DNA from: Ontholestes murinus | Lineage: Eukaryota > Arthropoda > Insecta > Coleoptera > Staphylinidae | Direction: 5' to 3' | DNA length: 64,000 nucleotides | Assembly: GCA_963969525.1 (NCBI GenBank) | Contig: OZ018397.1 | Location: 53,926,963-53,990,962, forward strand | Part shown: positions 11,588-22,505 of the stretch, in pieces | How the letters are laid out: the number at the start of each line of letters is the position of its first letter | Numbering within the stretch: the first letter of the stretch is position 1 | Program-made: the position numbers and the translations under genes | The notes under the pieces: generated by a model | Told to the model about the DNA's origin: nothing | What the model saw: only the letters and a program-made list of their open reading frames with translations | Databases searched by the model: none

Positions 11588-11645
11588 ACTGGTGTTCCCC
11601 AAGGATCTGTATTGAGGCCTGTACTACTTATAACATTCAGAATGA
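11588..11645 (+). pseudogene. Reverse-transcriptase fossil (TGVPQGSVL motif)
   Basis: Frame from 11588 reads TGVPQGSVLRPVLLITF, the finger/palm loop of Jockey-type non-LTR reverse transcriptases (consensus GVPQGSVLGPxLF). No YADD motif or other RT block can be followed on either side. Shortly downstream (11745-11790) lies an AATAATAATTATTATTATT stretch resembling a retrotransposon tail. Probably a deletion-riddled insertion. Confidence 0.65.
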
Positions 11646-12489
11646 AAGAAAATCAAATATACTTCTTGAATTCTAGATTTCAAGATTATCATCAGATACG
11701 TCAAGAAATATATCAAATATATTTTATTTGAATGAAGTTGATAATAATAATTATTATTATTACTTATTTTATCCAACATGCTAACATAAATATTCCAATA
11801 TTATACATAATAATTAACTACAATGATTTCGATCGCTGGAAGGGTTTGAATTCACAAAATATGTTCTTCCATTCTGTACTTCCATGATTTACTTTAAGAT
11901 CAAAATTGTTTGATGATGTTGAGCTAGATTTTGTTAATGATAGTTGCATTAAATTACTTTTAGTTAGCTTCAATGATTCCTCTTATTAAACCACGGCTAT
12001 TATGATCCTTTAGGTTTAACCATGACTTGAATTGAAATAGGATCGAGATAAGCTTATATATATCTCAGGTGTTGAGGCACAGATGTTTTGTGAAAAAACA
12101 TAAGTCCATGGATGATGCTTGCGTAGGTTGTAGGAATGTGGAATCAGTATATTTCACTATGATAGATATCACATCAAAATGTGGATGTCGTCAGTTTTTA
12201 CGAGAAGTAGCAGATCAAGCAAAGACTCCAAAAACTCCCTCTCCATGCTGATGCCGTCCAATAAAAATTTGAACACTTTTTCCATGAGATAATCGCAGAG
12301 AAGAAGAAGGGAACGGATAAAAATACAAAAGAAACTGAGATAAAGAAGTAGTGCTAATAGCAAGAAAGATGTGAGGAGGTAAGGTAATTTTAATAGGTCT
12401 TGATTATGTAAGAATTGATAATGTTATGTTAGAAGACTTTATGACAGTGGGAGGCGGATCTAAAGACCAAGGTTTGAAGGTACGGAAAG
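11646..12489. other. AT-rich stretch, possible decayed upstream part of the Rok pseudogene
   Basis: No open frame longer than about 60 codons. The purine-rich part from about 12280 (GAGAAGAAGAAGGG, AAAAGAAACTGAGATAAAG) resembles the charged coiled-coil composition of the pseudogene that follows, but I could not align it to Rok with confidence. Confidence 0.3.
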
Positions 12490-12979
12490 TTTAAACTGAA
12501 AGCGACCTGCGTAGGAAGACTGAGAAGAAACTAGTTGATTTGAAAAAGTGTTTAGAGCAGAATAAAAGGATGCATGAGATGAACGACAATCAACAACACA
12601 ACGATAATATTAATTTGTTAGAGAAGTAAATAGCCGAATTCCAAAATAAGCTAAACTGTCAGCGTCCCAAAAAACAGACGATAGCAAAAAGTACTTCAGA
12701 GCAAATGGCTGATGAATACCAAACGATGTTACAAAACTTTCAATTACAAAGGGACAATTTGAATGCCGCGGTCATTTCTCTTCAAGAAGAATTCTAGGTC
12801 GCAGGCTGCCGATCATCAGCTGGTTTTCGAGAACAAATTATAGAGCATGAATAGAGAGTTATAAAGAAGCCGATAGAGCATTTCTATGTTGGAGAATGCG
12901 GTCGAAACTTTAAGCCAATTAGAATAGATACCAGCAAGAGGTGAAGGCTCATGAAAAATCGACAAAGAGTAATATGACA

Positions 12980-13260
12980 AATAAGGAGGAGGCTAATCTG
13001 GAAGTGATGAAAGCCTAACAAATCAAATTGAACGAAGAGCAATGCGTTAGACAAAAGGCAGACCTAAACTTTCAAATTTAAATGCTTCCTGTGGATAGAT
13101 GAATAAGGAGGAAGCTAATTTGGAAATGGTGAAAGCTTTGCAAAACAAATTGAATGAAGAGAAATGCATTAGATAAAATGCAGACCTAAACTTTCAAATT
13201 TCAATGCTTATTCAGCAGCACCTCCAAAAGCTAAAAGGCAAACATCGGCTCTCTACAAAC
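12980..13260 (+). repeat. Duplicated Rok segment (NKEEANLEV), two tandem copies
   Basis: AATAAGGAGGAGGCTAATCTGG at about 12985 and AATAAGGAGGAAGCTAATTTGG at about 13099 start two copies, roughly 115 bp apart. Both encode NKEEANLE, then a KLNEEQC/KLNEEKC segment and ADLNFQI. A third, more diverged copy starts near 13865 (LEVVKVLQVKF). This is direct evidence for local duplication inside the pseudogene. Confidence 0.8.
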
Positions 13261-13864
13261 AGATCGAACAAGAGCAACAGAAGAAAACAATACTCTAATC
13301 AGAGCTAAGCCAGTTCATTACGAAAGGTGAAAGAGTCGCAGCTAATAAAGAAAATGGTCCATCTGAAATAAACGAATAAATTTACCAAAGATAACCTCTC
13401 CAGGCTGAAAAGGTAGTAACCATTGAAAAGCTGCAGATACAATAATTGCAAGATTAGCTCGAGACCGAACAGTTCTTTTCGACGATGTATAATTCGCAAA
13501 TGAACGAGTTGAAGGAGAAGAATAAGAAGTTCAAGGAGGATCGCGCCTCCCTGAAATACCAGTACCAGTTAGCCTTAGCCAGATCCGTCACGGCCAATTA
13601 GACAAGAAGACCATGAAGGAGCTGGAATTGAATGACTTGATCAAATACAGAAGAGGAGAGCTCTTAGAGAGAGAACTTATTCAGTATAATACAATTAATT
13701 AGAACCTAACCAATTAGGCTTCTACCAGCTAGTTCTCTTAGATTTGACAATAATTATGTTAACAATAGACTCTTTAATAATGTCCATGAATTTATTGAAT
13801 TTATATTCAATGCTTTTGTTTGCTTCTTCAATAGAACTAAAATTCTAATCTTTTAAAATATTGA

Positions 13865-14440
13865 ATAAACTGGAAGTGGTGAAAGTTTTACAAGTCAAAT
13901 TTAACGAACAAAAATACGCTAGATAAAAGGTAGACGTAAACTCTCAAATTTCAAAGTTCTCTGTGGACTACGAACAGATTTAGCAGCACTTCCAAAACCG
14001 ACATGAGATCAAAAAAGAAGGCTCTCCACAGCCAGATTGAACAAGAGCGACAGAAGGAATTCACAATCCAAATCAGAGCCCAGCCAACCATTATGGAAAT
14101 CTCGCAGAGTACGATGAAACAGTCGCAGCTAATCAAGGAAATGATACATCTGCAAGAAATACTTATTCAGACTGACGTAAGAGTATTCCATTAAAAAACT
14201 GTAGATAAAAGAACTGCAGGATTTGCTCGAGGCCGATTAGTTCTTCTAGACGCTGCATAAAACACAAAGGAATGAGTTGAAGGAGGAGTTGAAGGAGAAG
14301 GTTTACCAGGATAAGGAATTCGAAGAGGTGCACGTCTTCCTGAACACCAGTGCCAGATGCATCGCGGAAAAATGGCCGATTAAAAAGGAAAAGACCGCGA
14401 AGGAGCTGGAAATGTATAATTGATATTTGTAGTGCTATAC
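13865..14440 (+). repeat. Second copy of a Rok block also present at 13120-13620
   Basis: This block repeats, about 770 bp downstream, the order seen at 13120-13620: the ADLNFQIS-like segment, QIEQEQQK/QIEQERQK (about 13260 and 14035), SQLIKKM/SQLIKEM with VHL/IHL (about 13340 and 14125), and the LQDxLExEQ segment (about 13445 and 14217). It includes a 63-codon open stretch (14003-14194) that is only a locally unbroken part of the pseudogene. Confidence 0.75.
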
Positions 14441-14509
14441 TCTGGATTTAACCAGATTTGGTGAAGAGCTTAAGTCGAAGGAGGCCGCCTTGAATACGGC
14501 CAAGGACTA

Positions 14510-14815
14510 CGAGATAAAGCTGCCTGGCTATGCTATCTGGATCTGGATTTGTTGGATGGGAGGGCAGAGAATTGCGCTGCACGTAGACCCCAGTTGACCG
14601 TTTGTACGTCCTCCCATCTGAGTCCTCATCCCTTACTATAGTTAAGCCAACAAAGGTCACATGATAGATGATGAAGAATTCTCCTGTGATACCACCCGTA
14701 ACACTAGAAAATTGAGAAAGTTTAGTGGATAGTGAATTAGCAATGGGATTTGCTGTGGTAAGTGGGCCAGAAGACATTGTTAAAGTTGCGAATTGTATAG
14801 AGTGGCAGTGAAGAG
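14510..14815 (-). other. Unidentified insert in the Rok pseudogene, minus-strand ORF
   Basis: At about 14515 the Rok-like reading (NTAKDYEIKL) stops and composition changes until about 14815, where coiled-coil-like sequence resumes (KALAKFIAAESK near 14878). On the minus strand 14777-14448 is open for 109 codons. The first 90 or so lie in the insert and have ordinary globular composition (SSVTGGITGEFFIIYHVTF, then IVRDEDSDGRTY); the end reads back into Rok sequence on the wrong strand. I do not recognise the family. It could be a piece of a transposon or a captured exon. No start context or promoter supports expression. Confidence 0.4.
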
Positions 14816-15355
14816 ACCTCCCAGTGTAGAAGCATAGGAAGTAAGAGCTCGACGAAGCTTAAATTCGGCGATTCCAAAGCCCTGGCCAAATTTATCGCGG
14901 CCGAGTCAAAGAAGGAGAAGAAAGAAGGACCTGCTAGCCATACACCAGAGCGACCTAAATATGAAAGAGGTTACCTTGAATATGTCAAAGGACCGAGAAA
15001 CTGAGATGTCTAGCTAGGCTAGTGTCAACTGTCTAGAAAAAAGGAAGAAATGTGTAAGTACATCAAGCAGGACTAGGAGGAGCTGACGATATGGTCGAAT
15101 AGCAACGATGAAATCGGAAAGTTACAGAATAAACTGAAGGCTTAAAAAATACTTAAACAGCAGGCTGTTAATAAATTCCACGAGGTCATAAACAAAAGTG
15201 TCTCCAAAGAGAAAAGTAAAGAGCTTGCGAAACGGTCGAATGGCAATGATGAAATGAATAAATTACATTGAACTGAAAAAAACGAATACTTAAACAGAAA
15301 ACTGTTAATAAACTCCACTAGATCATAAACTGAAAAGACACCAACAAGAACACTT

Positions 15356-16735
15356 AAGAGTGAAACTTAGTTAAGTGATGACATTTTCGACGCCGAGAGG
15401 GGTTTTCATGGACACAGCATATATCGTTGTAATAAAGATCCAGAAGCATCCGATAAATCTCGTGGTGGTGGAGTATTAATTGGTGTATCACAAAAATATT
15501 ATTTATACGTAGCATATCATTACCTTAGGAGGAATTATTTGTATCAATAACAGTACGTCATATGAAGATTATTCTTATAGGAATTTATATTCCTCCAATT
15601 GTCCCTGTGGCAAATTATAAAAAGCATGTGAAACTGGCTGAAGAACTAAGTGATATGTTACCTGATCATCAAACATGTATTATGAGTTATTACAACCTAC
15701 CAAATATAACTTGAATCAATAATGAATTGGGTGTTTCTACTGACTCATCTATTTTGTCTACCCAAATTATTAAGGAAATGTTTGGTGCATTAAATTCACT
15801 ACAGATTAATCTAATCTCTAATATAAATGGAGTCATATCAGATTTAATATTCTTGGACTCTTTTTTTAGTGAAAAATACCAATTCTCAAAATATCTGCTA
15901 CTACATTGTGATACATATAATCCCGCAATTTCTTTAAATATTGCCCTTATAGGAGCATGCAAAAATATAACACCCGTATTCACAAATGGAAAAAAAGTAA
16001 AAAACTATCAGCCGATCTCCATATTTGCCTTTATTCCAAAGATATTCGAGATAATTATTACGCGAAGTCTCTCTGTTTGTTTTTCTAGTGTTATATCCAA
16101 TAGATAACATAGTTTCAGAAGTAATTGTGCTATTTGGAGTAATCTACTTACTTAAGACCAATTCATCATTGACTCTCTAGAGAGGGGCCATGAGGTTGGC
16201 TCCGTATATACGAACTTTTCAAAGGTCTTTGATAGAGAAAACCATTACATTCTCCTTCAGAAGCTCAAGCACTTTGGTATTACCGATGTGATTTTTGACT
16301 GGCTTAAATCTTATTTATTTGATAGAACTCAATCTGTTCGAGTGAGTAGTGGGTAGTGGGTTTTTCATCAGAGTTTAGTGTTACTTCTGGGGTACCACAA
16401 GGGTCGCATCTAGGACCGTTGCTGTCTAATCTTTTTATAAACGATGTTGTCAATTGCTTCCTCCACTCAGAATATCTGCTTTTCGCCGATGACATGAAGA
16501 TATTCAAATATGTTACATGTAACGAATATCTTACAGTTGCAGTTATTACAGCAAAATCTTCATCGATTCGTCCAAATAGCATGCATCTTAACATTGATAT
16601 ATGTAATATTATTAGATTTTCAAAAAAGAGATCCCAAACCACTAGAAATTACGTTATAAATGGCACTCAACTAAAATTAAACATTTCTTTAGATTCTTTT
16701 CAGTATTTAGAACGTTTGGCAAATTTTTAGAATGT
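15356..16735 (+). pseudogene. Jockey-like non-LTR retrotransposon remnant (endonuclease plus RT)
   Basis: Decayed pol gene. The endonuclease part at 15370-15520 reads LSDDIFDAERGFHGHSIYRC and then SRGGGVLIGVSQKYY, matching the apurinic-type endonuclease of Jockey elements; a stop replaces the Trp expected before LSDD. At 15727-16107 an open stretch joins the end of the endonuclease to the start of the RT (NITPVFTNGKK, then NYQPISIFAFIPKIFE), implying a deletion of the linker. From 16168 comes LERGHEVGSVYT, then an FSKVFD segment, and in 16356-16730 the RT core GVPQGSHLGPLLSNLFIND followed by LLFADDMKIF with the catalytic FADD. The C-terminal thumb and the tail are missing. Several frameshifts make it inactive. 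Confidence 0.85.
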
Positions 16736-17100
16736 TTTAAATATTTAGAATATTTAAAAATGGTTAGAATGTTTAAAATATTTGAATTTTTATCAGAATT
16801 TTTTAGACTATTTAGAAAAGTTAAAATATTTTTATAATATTTACAATAATTAGAACATTTTGAAAATCTTTAGGATATTTAGAATATCGTTTTCGAATAT
16901 TTAGAATTTTTTAGAAAATTTTGAAAATTCTCGGAATATTTAGAATTTTTTAGATTATTTAGAAAATTAGAACCGTTTGAAAATAACTAGAATGTTACGA
17001 AAACTTTTGGTTACTTTAGAACATGTAAATCATTTATTTAATATTAATTTTTTAAATATTTAGAATATAGAATATAGAAAATATTTGAAGCTCTTTTGTT
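16735..17100. repeat. AT-rich repeat of TTTAGAATAT type
   Basis: Degenerate short repeats of ATTTAGAATATTTAGAA and TTTTTAGAAAATTTTGAAAA that begin within the last codons of the RT remnant (ERLANF). It may have grown from the RT 3' sequence by slippage. Confidence 0.7.
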
Positions 17101-17769
17101 TTGTCATATGTCATCGTCAGGATTACGAGCTCGACGAAGCTGTAGCTCAGCCTAGAAACGGTCGAACCTCTGATCGAGATGCCCTGTGAATTTCATAAAG
17201 ATAGAGCTTGCCAATCAGCCGGGGTGAATTTTTCAAATAGAGTTTTCGCCTTAATTTGTCCGACATTCTTTTAAAGCTTCCTTTCAAAAATTCAAACAAC
17301 TTTTTTTCTAAATGTATTGAATTTTAAGTATCTTTTTAAACAAAACGAAAATTTTGTTATTGAATTATTTTAAAAATAAACTTTACTCAAAATTTCCAGA
17401 ATTTTTAATAATTTCTCTCATTTTGACTTAAGACATATTCTTAAAAAGAATTTTTCTCCAGTTTTCTAGAAAATATTTCAGCAAATTCTTTTTTAGTCAA
17501 AAAATTTTCATTCGTCTGACTGAAAACTTTTCTTCAATAATTTTTCCACATTGGGCAGTTTCTCTTTCGAAATTTCTAGCAATTTTGTATTAAAAATTTG
17601 TAATCATATTTTTTTGGGGTTCTAGAATGTTCAGCAATTCATTTTTCATTTTTTCGAAAATTATAGAAGATTTAAACAATCTTTCCCCTTATTTTTTCTC
17701 TTTACAAATTCTAGCATATTTCAGCTATTTTCTTTCAGATTTATAGAATTTTCCATCAAATTTTCCTAG
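17101..17769. other. AT-rich sequence ending at the assembly gap
   Basis: A short complex piece at 17110-17230 contains GAGCTCGACGAAGCT, a 15-mer also present at 14846 after the Rok insert. From 17270 the sequence is AT-rich with loosely repeated TTCTAG and TTTCAGCAATT words. No gene is seen. Confidence 0.45.
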
Positions 17770-17969
17770 NNNNNNNNNNNNNNNNNNNNNNNNNNNNNNN
17801 NNNNNNNNNNNNNNNNNNNNNNNNNNNNNNNNNNNNNNNNNNNNNNNNNNNNNNNNNNNNNNNNNNNNNNNNNNNNNNNNNNNNNNNNNNNNNNNNNNNN
17901 NNNNNNNNNNNNNNNNNNNNNNNNNNNNNNNNNNNNNNNNNNNNNNNNNNNNNNNNNNNNNNNNNNNNN
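17770..17969. other. Assembly gap, 200 N
   Basis: An uninterrupted run of N. The exact 200 length suggests a placeholder rather than a measured gap. It sits at the left edge of the inverted G/C-rich satellite, which is a likely reason that assembly failed here. Confidence 0.99.
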
Positions 17970-19500
17970 GTGGGATAGAGGCCACCCACCCACCCTACAT
18001 ATACACTTTAACATAAACCACAAATAATGTTTCATTTCCAATGAAAATAAAAAAAAAACAAAATCGTCAATTATGATTTAAAAAAATATAACTACAGTGT
18101 TTTAATGAAGGTTTAATTGCATTTGTTCGGTGGGTGGGTGTTCATTAACTTATTCTCCAAGCAATAAATAATTTTATCGTTAATAGAAAGTTTTTTAGGA
18201 GAAGTTTTCTGGAATAAAAGTTGAATAGAAATTAATAAATGCAATAAATTTTACGTCAAATATTTGAAGATGTTTTATTGGTTGAAGAAAGGCATAGTGG
18301 CCACCCACTCACCCTACATATACAATTATACATAAACTAGAAATGTAGTTTAATTTCCAAGGAAAATAAAATCAAAATCACAAATGAAAATTAAAAAAAA
18401 AACAATACAGTATTTTGATAAGAGTTTAAAAGCATATGTAGGGTGGGTGGGCGGCCTCCATCCCACCCTCCAATCAGTAAAACATAAGACAGAGTTTAAT
18501 TAAATTATTTATTATTTACTATTACAAACAGTAATAAATAGTTTCTAAAGAAAAGTTTCCTGAAATAAAAGTTTAATAGATTTTTTTTAATCAATAAATT
18601 TTACATCAAATTTTTGTAGATGTTTTACTGGATGGAGGGTGGGATAGAGGCCACCCACCCACCCTAATATGCACTTTAACATACACCACAAATAATGTTT
18701 TATTTCCAATGAAAATAAAAAAGAAAATCGCGAATTATGATTTAGAAAAATAGAACTACAGTGTTTTAATGAAGAATTAATTGGTGGGTGGGTGGTCAAT
18801 AATTTAATCTCCAATCAGTAAATTATTTTATCGGTACTGGAAAGTTTCTTAGAAGAAGTTTTCTGGAATAAAATTTGAATAAAAATTAATTGATGCAATA
18901 AATTTCACGTCAAATATTTAAAGATATTTTATTGGTTGGAGGGTAGGATAGAGGCCACCCACCCACCCTACATATATAATTATACATAGACTACAAATGT
19001 TGTATGATTTTCAAAGAAAATAAAATTAAAATCGCGAATGAGAATTTAAAAAAAATCAATACAGTATTTTGATGAAAGTTTAAATATATATGTAGGGTGG
19101 GTGGGTGGCCTCTATCCCACCCTATAATCAGTAAAACATAAAACAGAGTTTAATTAAATTATTTCTTGTTAATACTTTATCAAACAATAATAATTAGTTT
19201 CATAAGAAAAGTTTCCTGAAATAAAAGTTTAATAGATTTCTTTTAATCAATAAATTTTACATCAAGTTTTTGTAGAAGTTTTACTGGATAGAGGGTGGGA
19301 TAGAGGCCACCCACCCACCCTACATATACAATTATACATATACTACGAATGTTTAATTTCCAAAAGAAAATAAAGTCAAAACCGTAAGTGAAAATTAAAA
19401 AAAAAACAATACACTATTTTTATTAAAGTTTAATTGTATATGTAGGGTGGGTGGGTGGCCTCTATCCCACTCTCCAATTAGTAACACATAAAACGAAGTT
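17970..19500. repeat. About 654-bp satellite of alternating inverted G-rich and C-rich blocks
   Basis: A C-rich block (GTGGGATAGAGGCCACCCA and CCCACCCTACATATAC) occurs at 17970, 18295, 18639, 18943 and 19291. Its inverse (GTAGGGTGGGTGGGTGGCC and TCTATCCCACCCTCC) occurs fully at 18438, 19092 and 19440, and partly at 18129 and 18783. Blocks of the same kind repeat about every 650-670 bp (18438 to 19092; 18639 to 19291; 18295 to 18943), with half-units of about 325 bp that are themselves related. The spacers also repeat (AATAAATTTTACATCAAAT; AAATAATGTTTTATTTCC). The G-rich block has three GGG runs and a final GG separated by single T, which favours G-quadruplex or hairpin formation. Confidence 0.92.
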
Positions 19501-21250
19501 TAATTTAATTATTTATTATTTACTTTTCAAACAATAATAAATATTTTACAATTAAAACTTCAGATTTAAATTTATACTCAATTAAAATTACTCCGTCAAT
19601 ATTTTATTTACAAATAAGACAAACAGTTATATTAAAAGATTTTAAATGATTTAATATAAGGAAGTGTGAACCGTTCTGTAATACTCCTAATATTTATTAA
19701 TTAACACTTGATGACAGTATTACCTTCCTGCATAGAGAAACGCAACGGATAAGATAAATCCATCCTTATTAATAACATATATTTAAATCATCTCACTTTT
19801 TCTCAATAATAATTTATCAGTTGATTATTAAAAAAAAAGTACGCAATAAATTATAGAAAGTGAAAAACGCTTAATAACCTAATGTATACTCTGCGAATAA
19901 TTGCAGATGACGGAAGTCGCCAGACTCTTCGGAATTTATTGCCAGGTTATTATAAAATCGTTCTCTTTTCCTAGCGCGGCGCACAGTCCCAACAACGGCC
20001 AATAAATCTGTTCAATAAATTGTTGATAAAGTCCACGCAAGGATACCAATTATTGCCTCCTTGGTATACTAGCACCAAATTACACCTTGTCAATTATATC
20101 CGGTACGTTCGGGCCGCAGACATATTATGCACGGGATAGGCAATAGAAAGGATGAAGGATGAAAAACCTACCTGCATCGCAGTATCAATTTAAATATATA
20201 TTTCTAGAAGTATAAATTAAAAGCAATTAGGTTAATGGCACCCAGTACAGATACTTATTATACTGCGAAATATTGGAGTTTAGCTGTGAAATGATTTAAA
20301 ATGCGTTGGTGAAAGAATCGTGTTTAGAAATATTCTAATCAGATGGTGGGTGAAATAGTTTAAACAAACACGATGAGCCGACGGTGAAACGATCAATCGA
20401 TTTTAATGAAGCAAGGCATAAATCCCCACTTATTCACGATATAGACAAATATCCAAAAGATAAATTTTAATACGCACCAAACTCAATAAGGATATGTTAA
20501 AAGTATAATGTATTTATATGATTACAACAATACGCCCAACGGATATAACACAACGAAACCGAATTTGCATATTCCAATTTTCGAGCCGCCATACCATCAA
20601 CTTCTTCTTCGCTCGTTTCTTTTTTTCTTTCCTTTGTACCCAAGTACATGACCTCACCTCACGATAATGTTCCCTCGTGTATGTGTGTGTGTATGTACTT
20701 ATCCACCTTCGTCTGACAGAAGCATACATCATCATTTGCGATGCGCGGACAATCGAAGGATCATTCCGAGAAACTGAAAAAAAAATACCGGATCCTTAAT
20801 TGGTAGGCGTACAGTGGGAAAGTGTCTAGAAATTTTAATTCGGAGATTCGGCGTCCTCCTCCTGGAAACCCGACACCGGCCCCGAGAAGACACCTGCACG
20901 CATAATCATAGAAATGTGCGATAATGTCTTAATCGTAGGCCTAATCCACGGCTTTAGATTAATGGGACGATAACGCGCCGAGCAATGGCACCTGATAAAA
21001 TCCTTTCCGGGGATATTCCGAATCGCCGCGTGAAAATTAACATGATAATTAAGAGGAATGCGGCTTTTCAGCCATCGAGGATTTGAATTAATTGACAGAA
21101 TGGCACATTCTATTCAATCGGTGTGTTATTGCGTTACTTCGCCCAGTGGCGTTTACATTAATTAAGCTGTGGCAAAACCTTTTACAATTACCAACTAATT
21201 GAAATGCATTACCATATATGTAGATAATATTTTGTTGGATAGTAAATAGG
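19501..21250. other. Non-repetitive sequence, higher complexity from 19880
   Basis: The part before 19880 is AT-rich. From 19880 to about 21180 the sequence is complex, with GC-richer words (CGCGGCGCACAGTCCC, CCGGCCCCGAGAAGACACC) and many ATTAATTAA/AATTAATTG homeodomain-like cores. A small TG microsatellite lies at 20675-20700. No frame longer than 73 codons looks coding. It may be a regulatory island; no direct proof. Confidence 0.45.
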
Positions 21251-21379
21251 CAATGTGTTTTTATAATGTTTAACCATTAAAGCATTATAACCTTTTATTT
21301 TTTCTCAAATATATTTTTTGAACATAATAAACGATTCAATATAATGTAATCAATAAAGATTATCTTATGACTTATTATA

Positions 21380-22505
21380 TCTTAAACAAAAATTCGTGAT
21401 TCAATTGCTTTTTGTTTTTCTGATGATCTCATAAAACCATGTTCAGATATTTAAAATTCTTGCACTGATCGATTTCTACAATCGATTACATTCAAACTAC
21501 GCAAAAAAATCGCACTTCAATTGTTTCTTTGTTTTCTGACTGTAACTCTGGAAATAATTTTCGGACTTGAAAAATTCTTTCACTGATAACCTTCTATAAT
21601 CACAGTTATTTCGAATACACGAAAAAAACAGAAAATCGTACTTCAATTGTTTTGTTTTTTGTTTTTTAACGATAACTCCTAAAATAATGTTCGGAATTTA
21701 ACAATTCTTGCACCGATGGACTTCTACGATCATAATTATTTCGAATATATAAAAAATAGAAATTCGTACTTCGATTGTTTTTTTTTATTTTCTGATGATA
21801 ACTCTTGAAATAAAGTTCGGATTTAGAAAATTCTCGCACTGATTAATTTCCACGATCAGAATGATTTCGAATACACAAAAAAAGAAAATAGCACCTCAAT
21901 TGTTTTTTGACGTTGTTAACTCTAGAAAAAATGTTCAGATTTGAAACATTTTTGTACTGATTGATTTCCACGATCAGATATATTTCGAATATATAAAAAA
22001 AAACAGAAAATCACATTTCAATTGTTTTTTTTTAAATTTCCGGCAATAACTCCTGAAATAGTGTTCGTATTTTAAAAATTCTTGCATCGATGGACTTCTA
22101 TGATTAGATATATTTCGAATATATAAAAAAGTGAAATTCGCACTTCAATTGTTTTTTGATAAACTTGAATGATCAGAATTATTTCGAATACACACAAAAA
22201 AAACAGAAAATCGCAGTCCAATTGTTTTTTGTTTTTGTGACGATAACTCTTAAAATAATGCTCGGATTTGAAAAATTCTTGCGCCGATTGACTTCCACGA
22301 TCGGATATATTTCGAAAATATAAAAAAAAAAATCGTACTTCAATTGTTTTTTGATTTTCTGTCGAAAACCCTTAAAATAATATTCTGATTTTTGAAATTC
22401 TGCACTGATTGATTTTCACGATCGATTACATTTAAATTTGGCAAAAAACAAAAGTTCGCACACCATTATTTTTTGATTTTCTAACGATAACTCTCGAAAT
22501 AATTT
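21380..22505 (+). repeat. About 120-bp tandem repeat, about 10 copies
   Basis: The word CGCACTTCAATTGTTTTTTG and close variants recur near 21397, 21510, 21630, 21760, 21890, 22013, 22138, 22213, 22331 and 22458. Spacing is 113-130 bp apart from one short copy of about 75 bp. Each unit continues with GATAACTC(T/C)(T/A)GAAATA, AATTCTTGCACTGAT, TTCCACGATC and ATTTCGAATA(C/T)A. The last unit runs into the neighbouring heptamer array at about 22505 with no unique sequence between them. Confidence 0.9.

Larger units (their letters stand above)
12490..15355 (+). pseudogene. Rok: Rho-associated kinase (Rok/ROCK) coiled-coil pseudogene, internally duplicated
   Basis: Broken frames spell a long Glu/Lys/Gln-rich coiled coil that follows the order of animal ROCK downstream of its kinase domain. 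From 12495: TESDLRRKTEKKLVDLKKC, then NDNQQHNDNINLLEK before a stop at 12627; later an ADEYQTMLQNFQLQRDNL stretch. At about 13421 and again at 14200 a version of the ROCK hallmark LQDxLExEQxFSTxYxxQ appears (LETEQFFSTMYNSQMNEL; ELQDLLEAD then TLHKTQRNELKEE), followed by KTMKELEL/KTAKELEM. Near 15140 and 15275 two versions of the LKxQAVNKxxEVI segment occur, matching ROCK LKTQAVNKLAEIM. Stops and frameshifts are everywhere and no kinase, PH or C1 domain is seen. Segments are repeated two or three times, so this is a duplicated, dead fragment. A processed origin is possible but unproven. ROCK normally phosphorylates myosin light chain and its phosphatase; this copy cannot. Confidence 0.75.

Noticed and set aside
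14846..17142. Shared 15-mer GAGCTCGACGAAGCT at two places as ends of an element
   Set aside because: Both are direct copies with unrelated flanks beyond the 15 bp, too short to define element ends.
17725..18041. Minus-strand frames crossing the N run
   Set aside because: They are open only because N is not read as a stop. The flanks are satellite.
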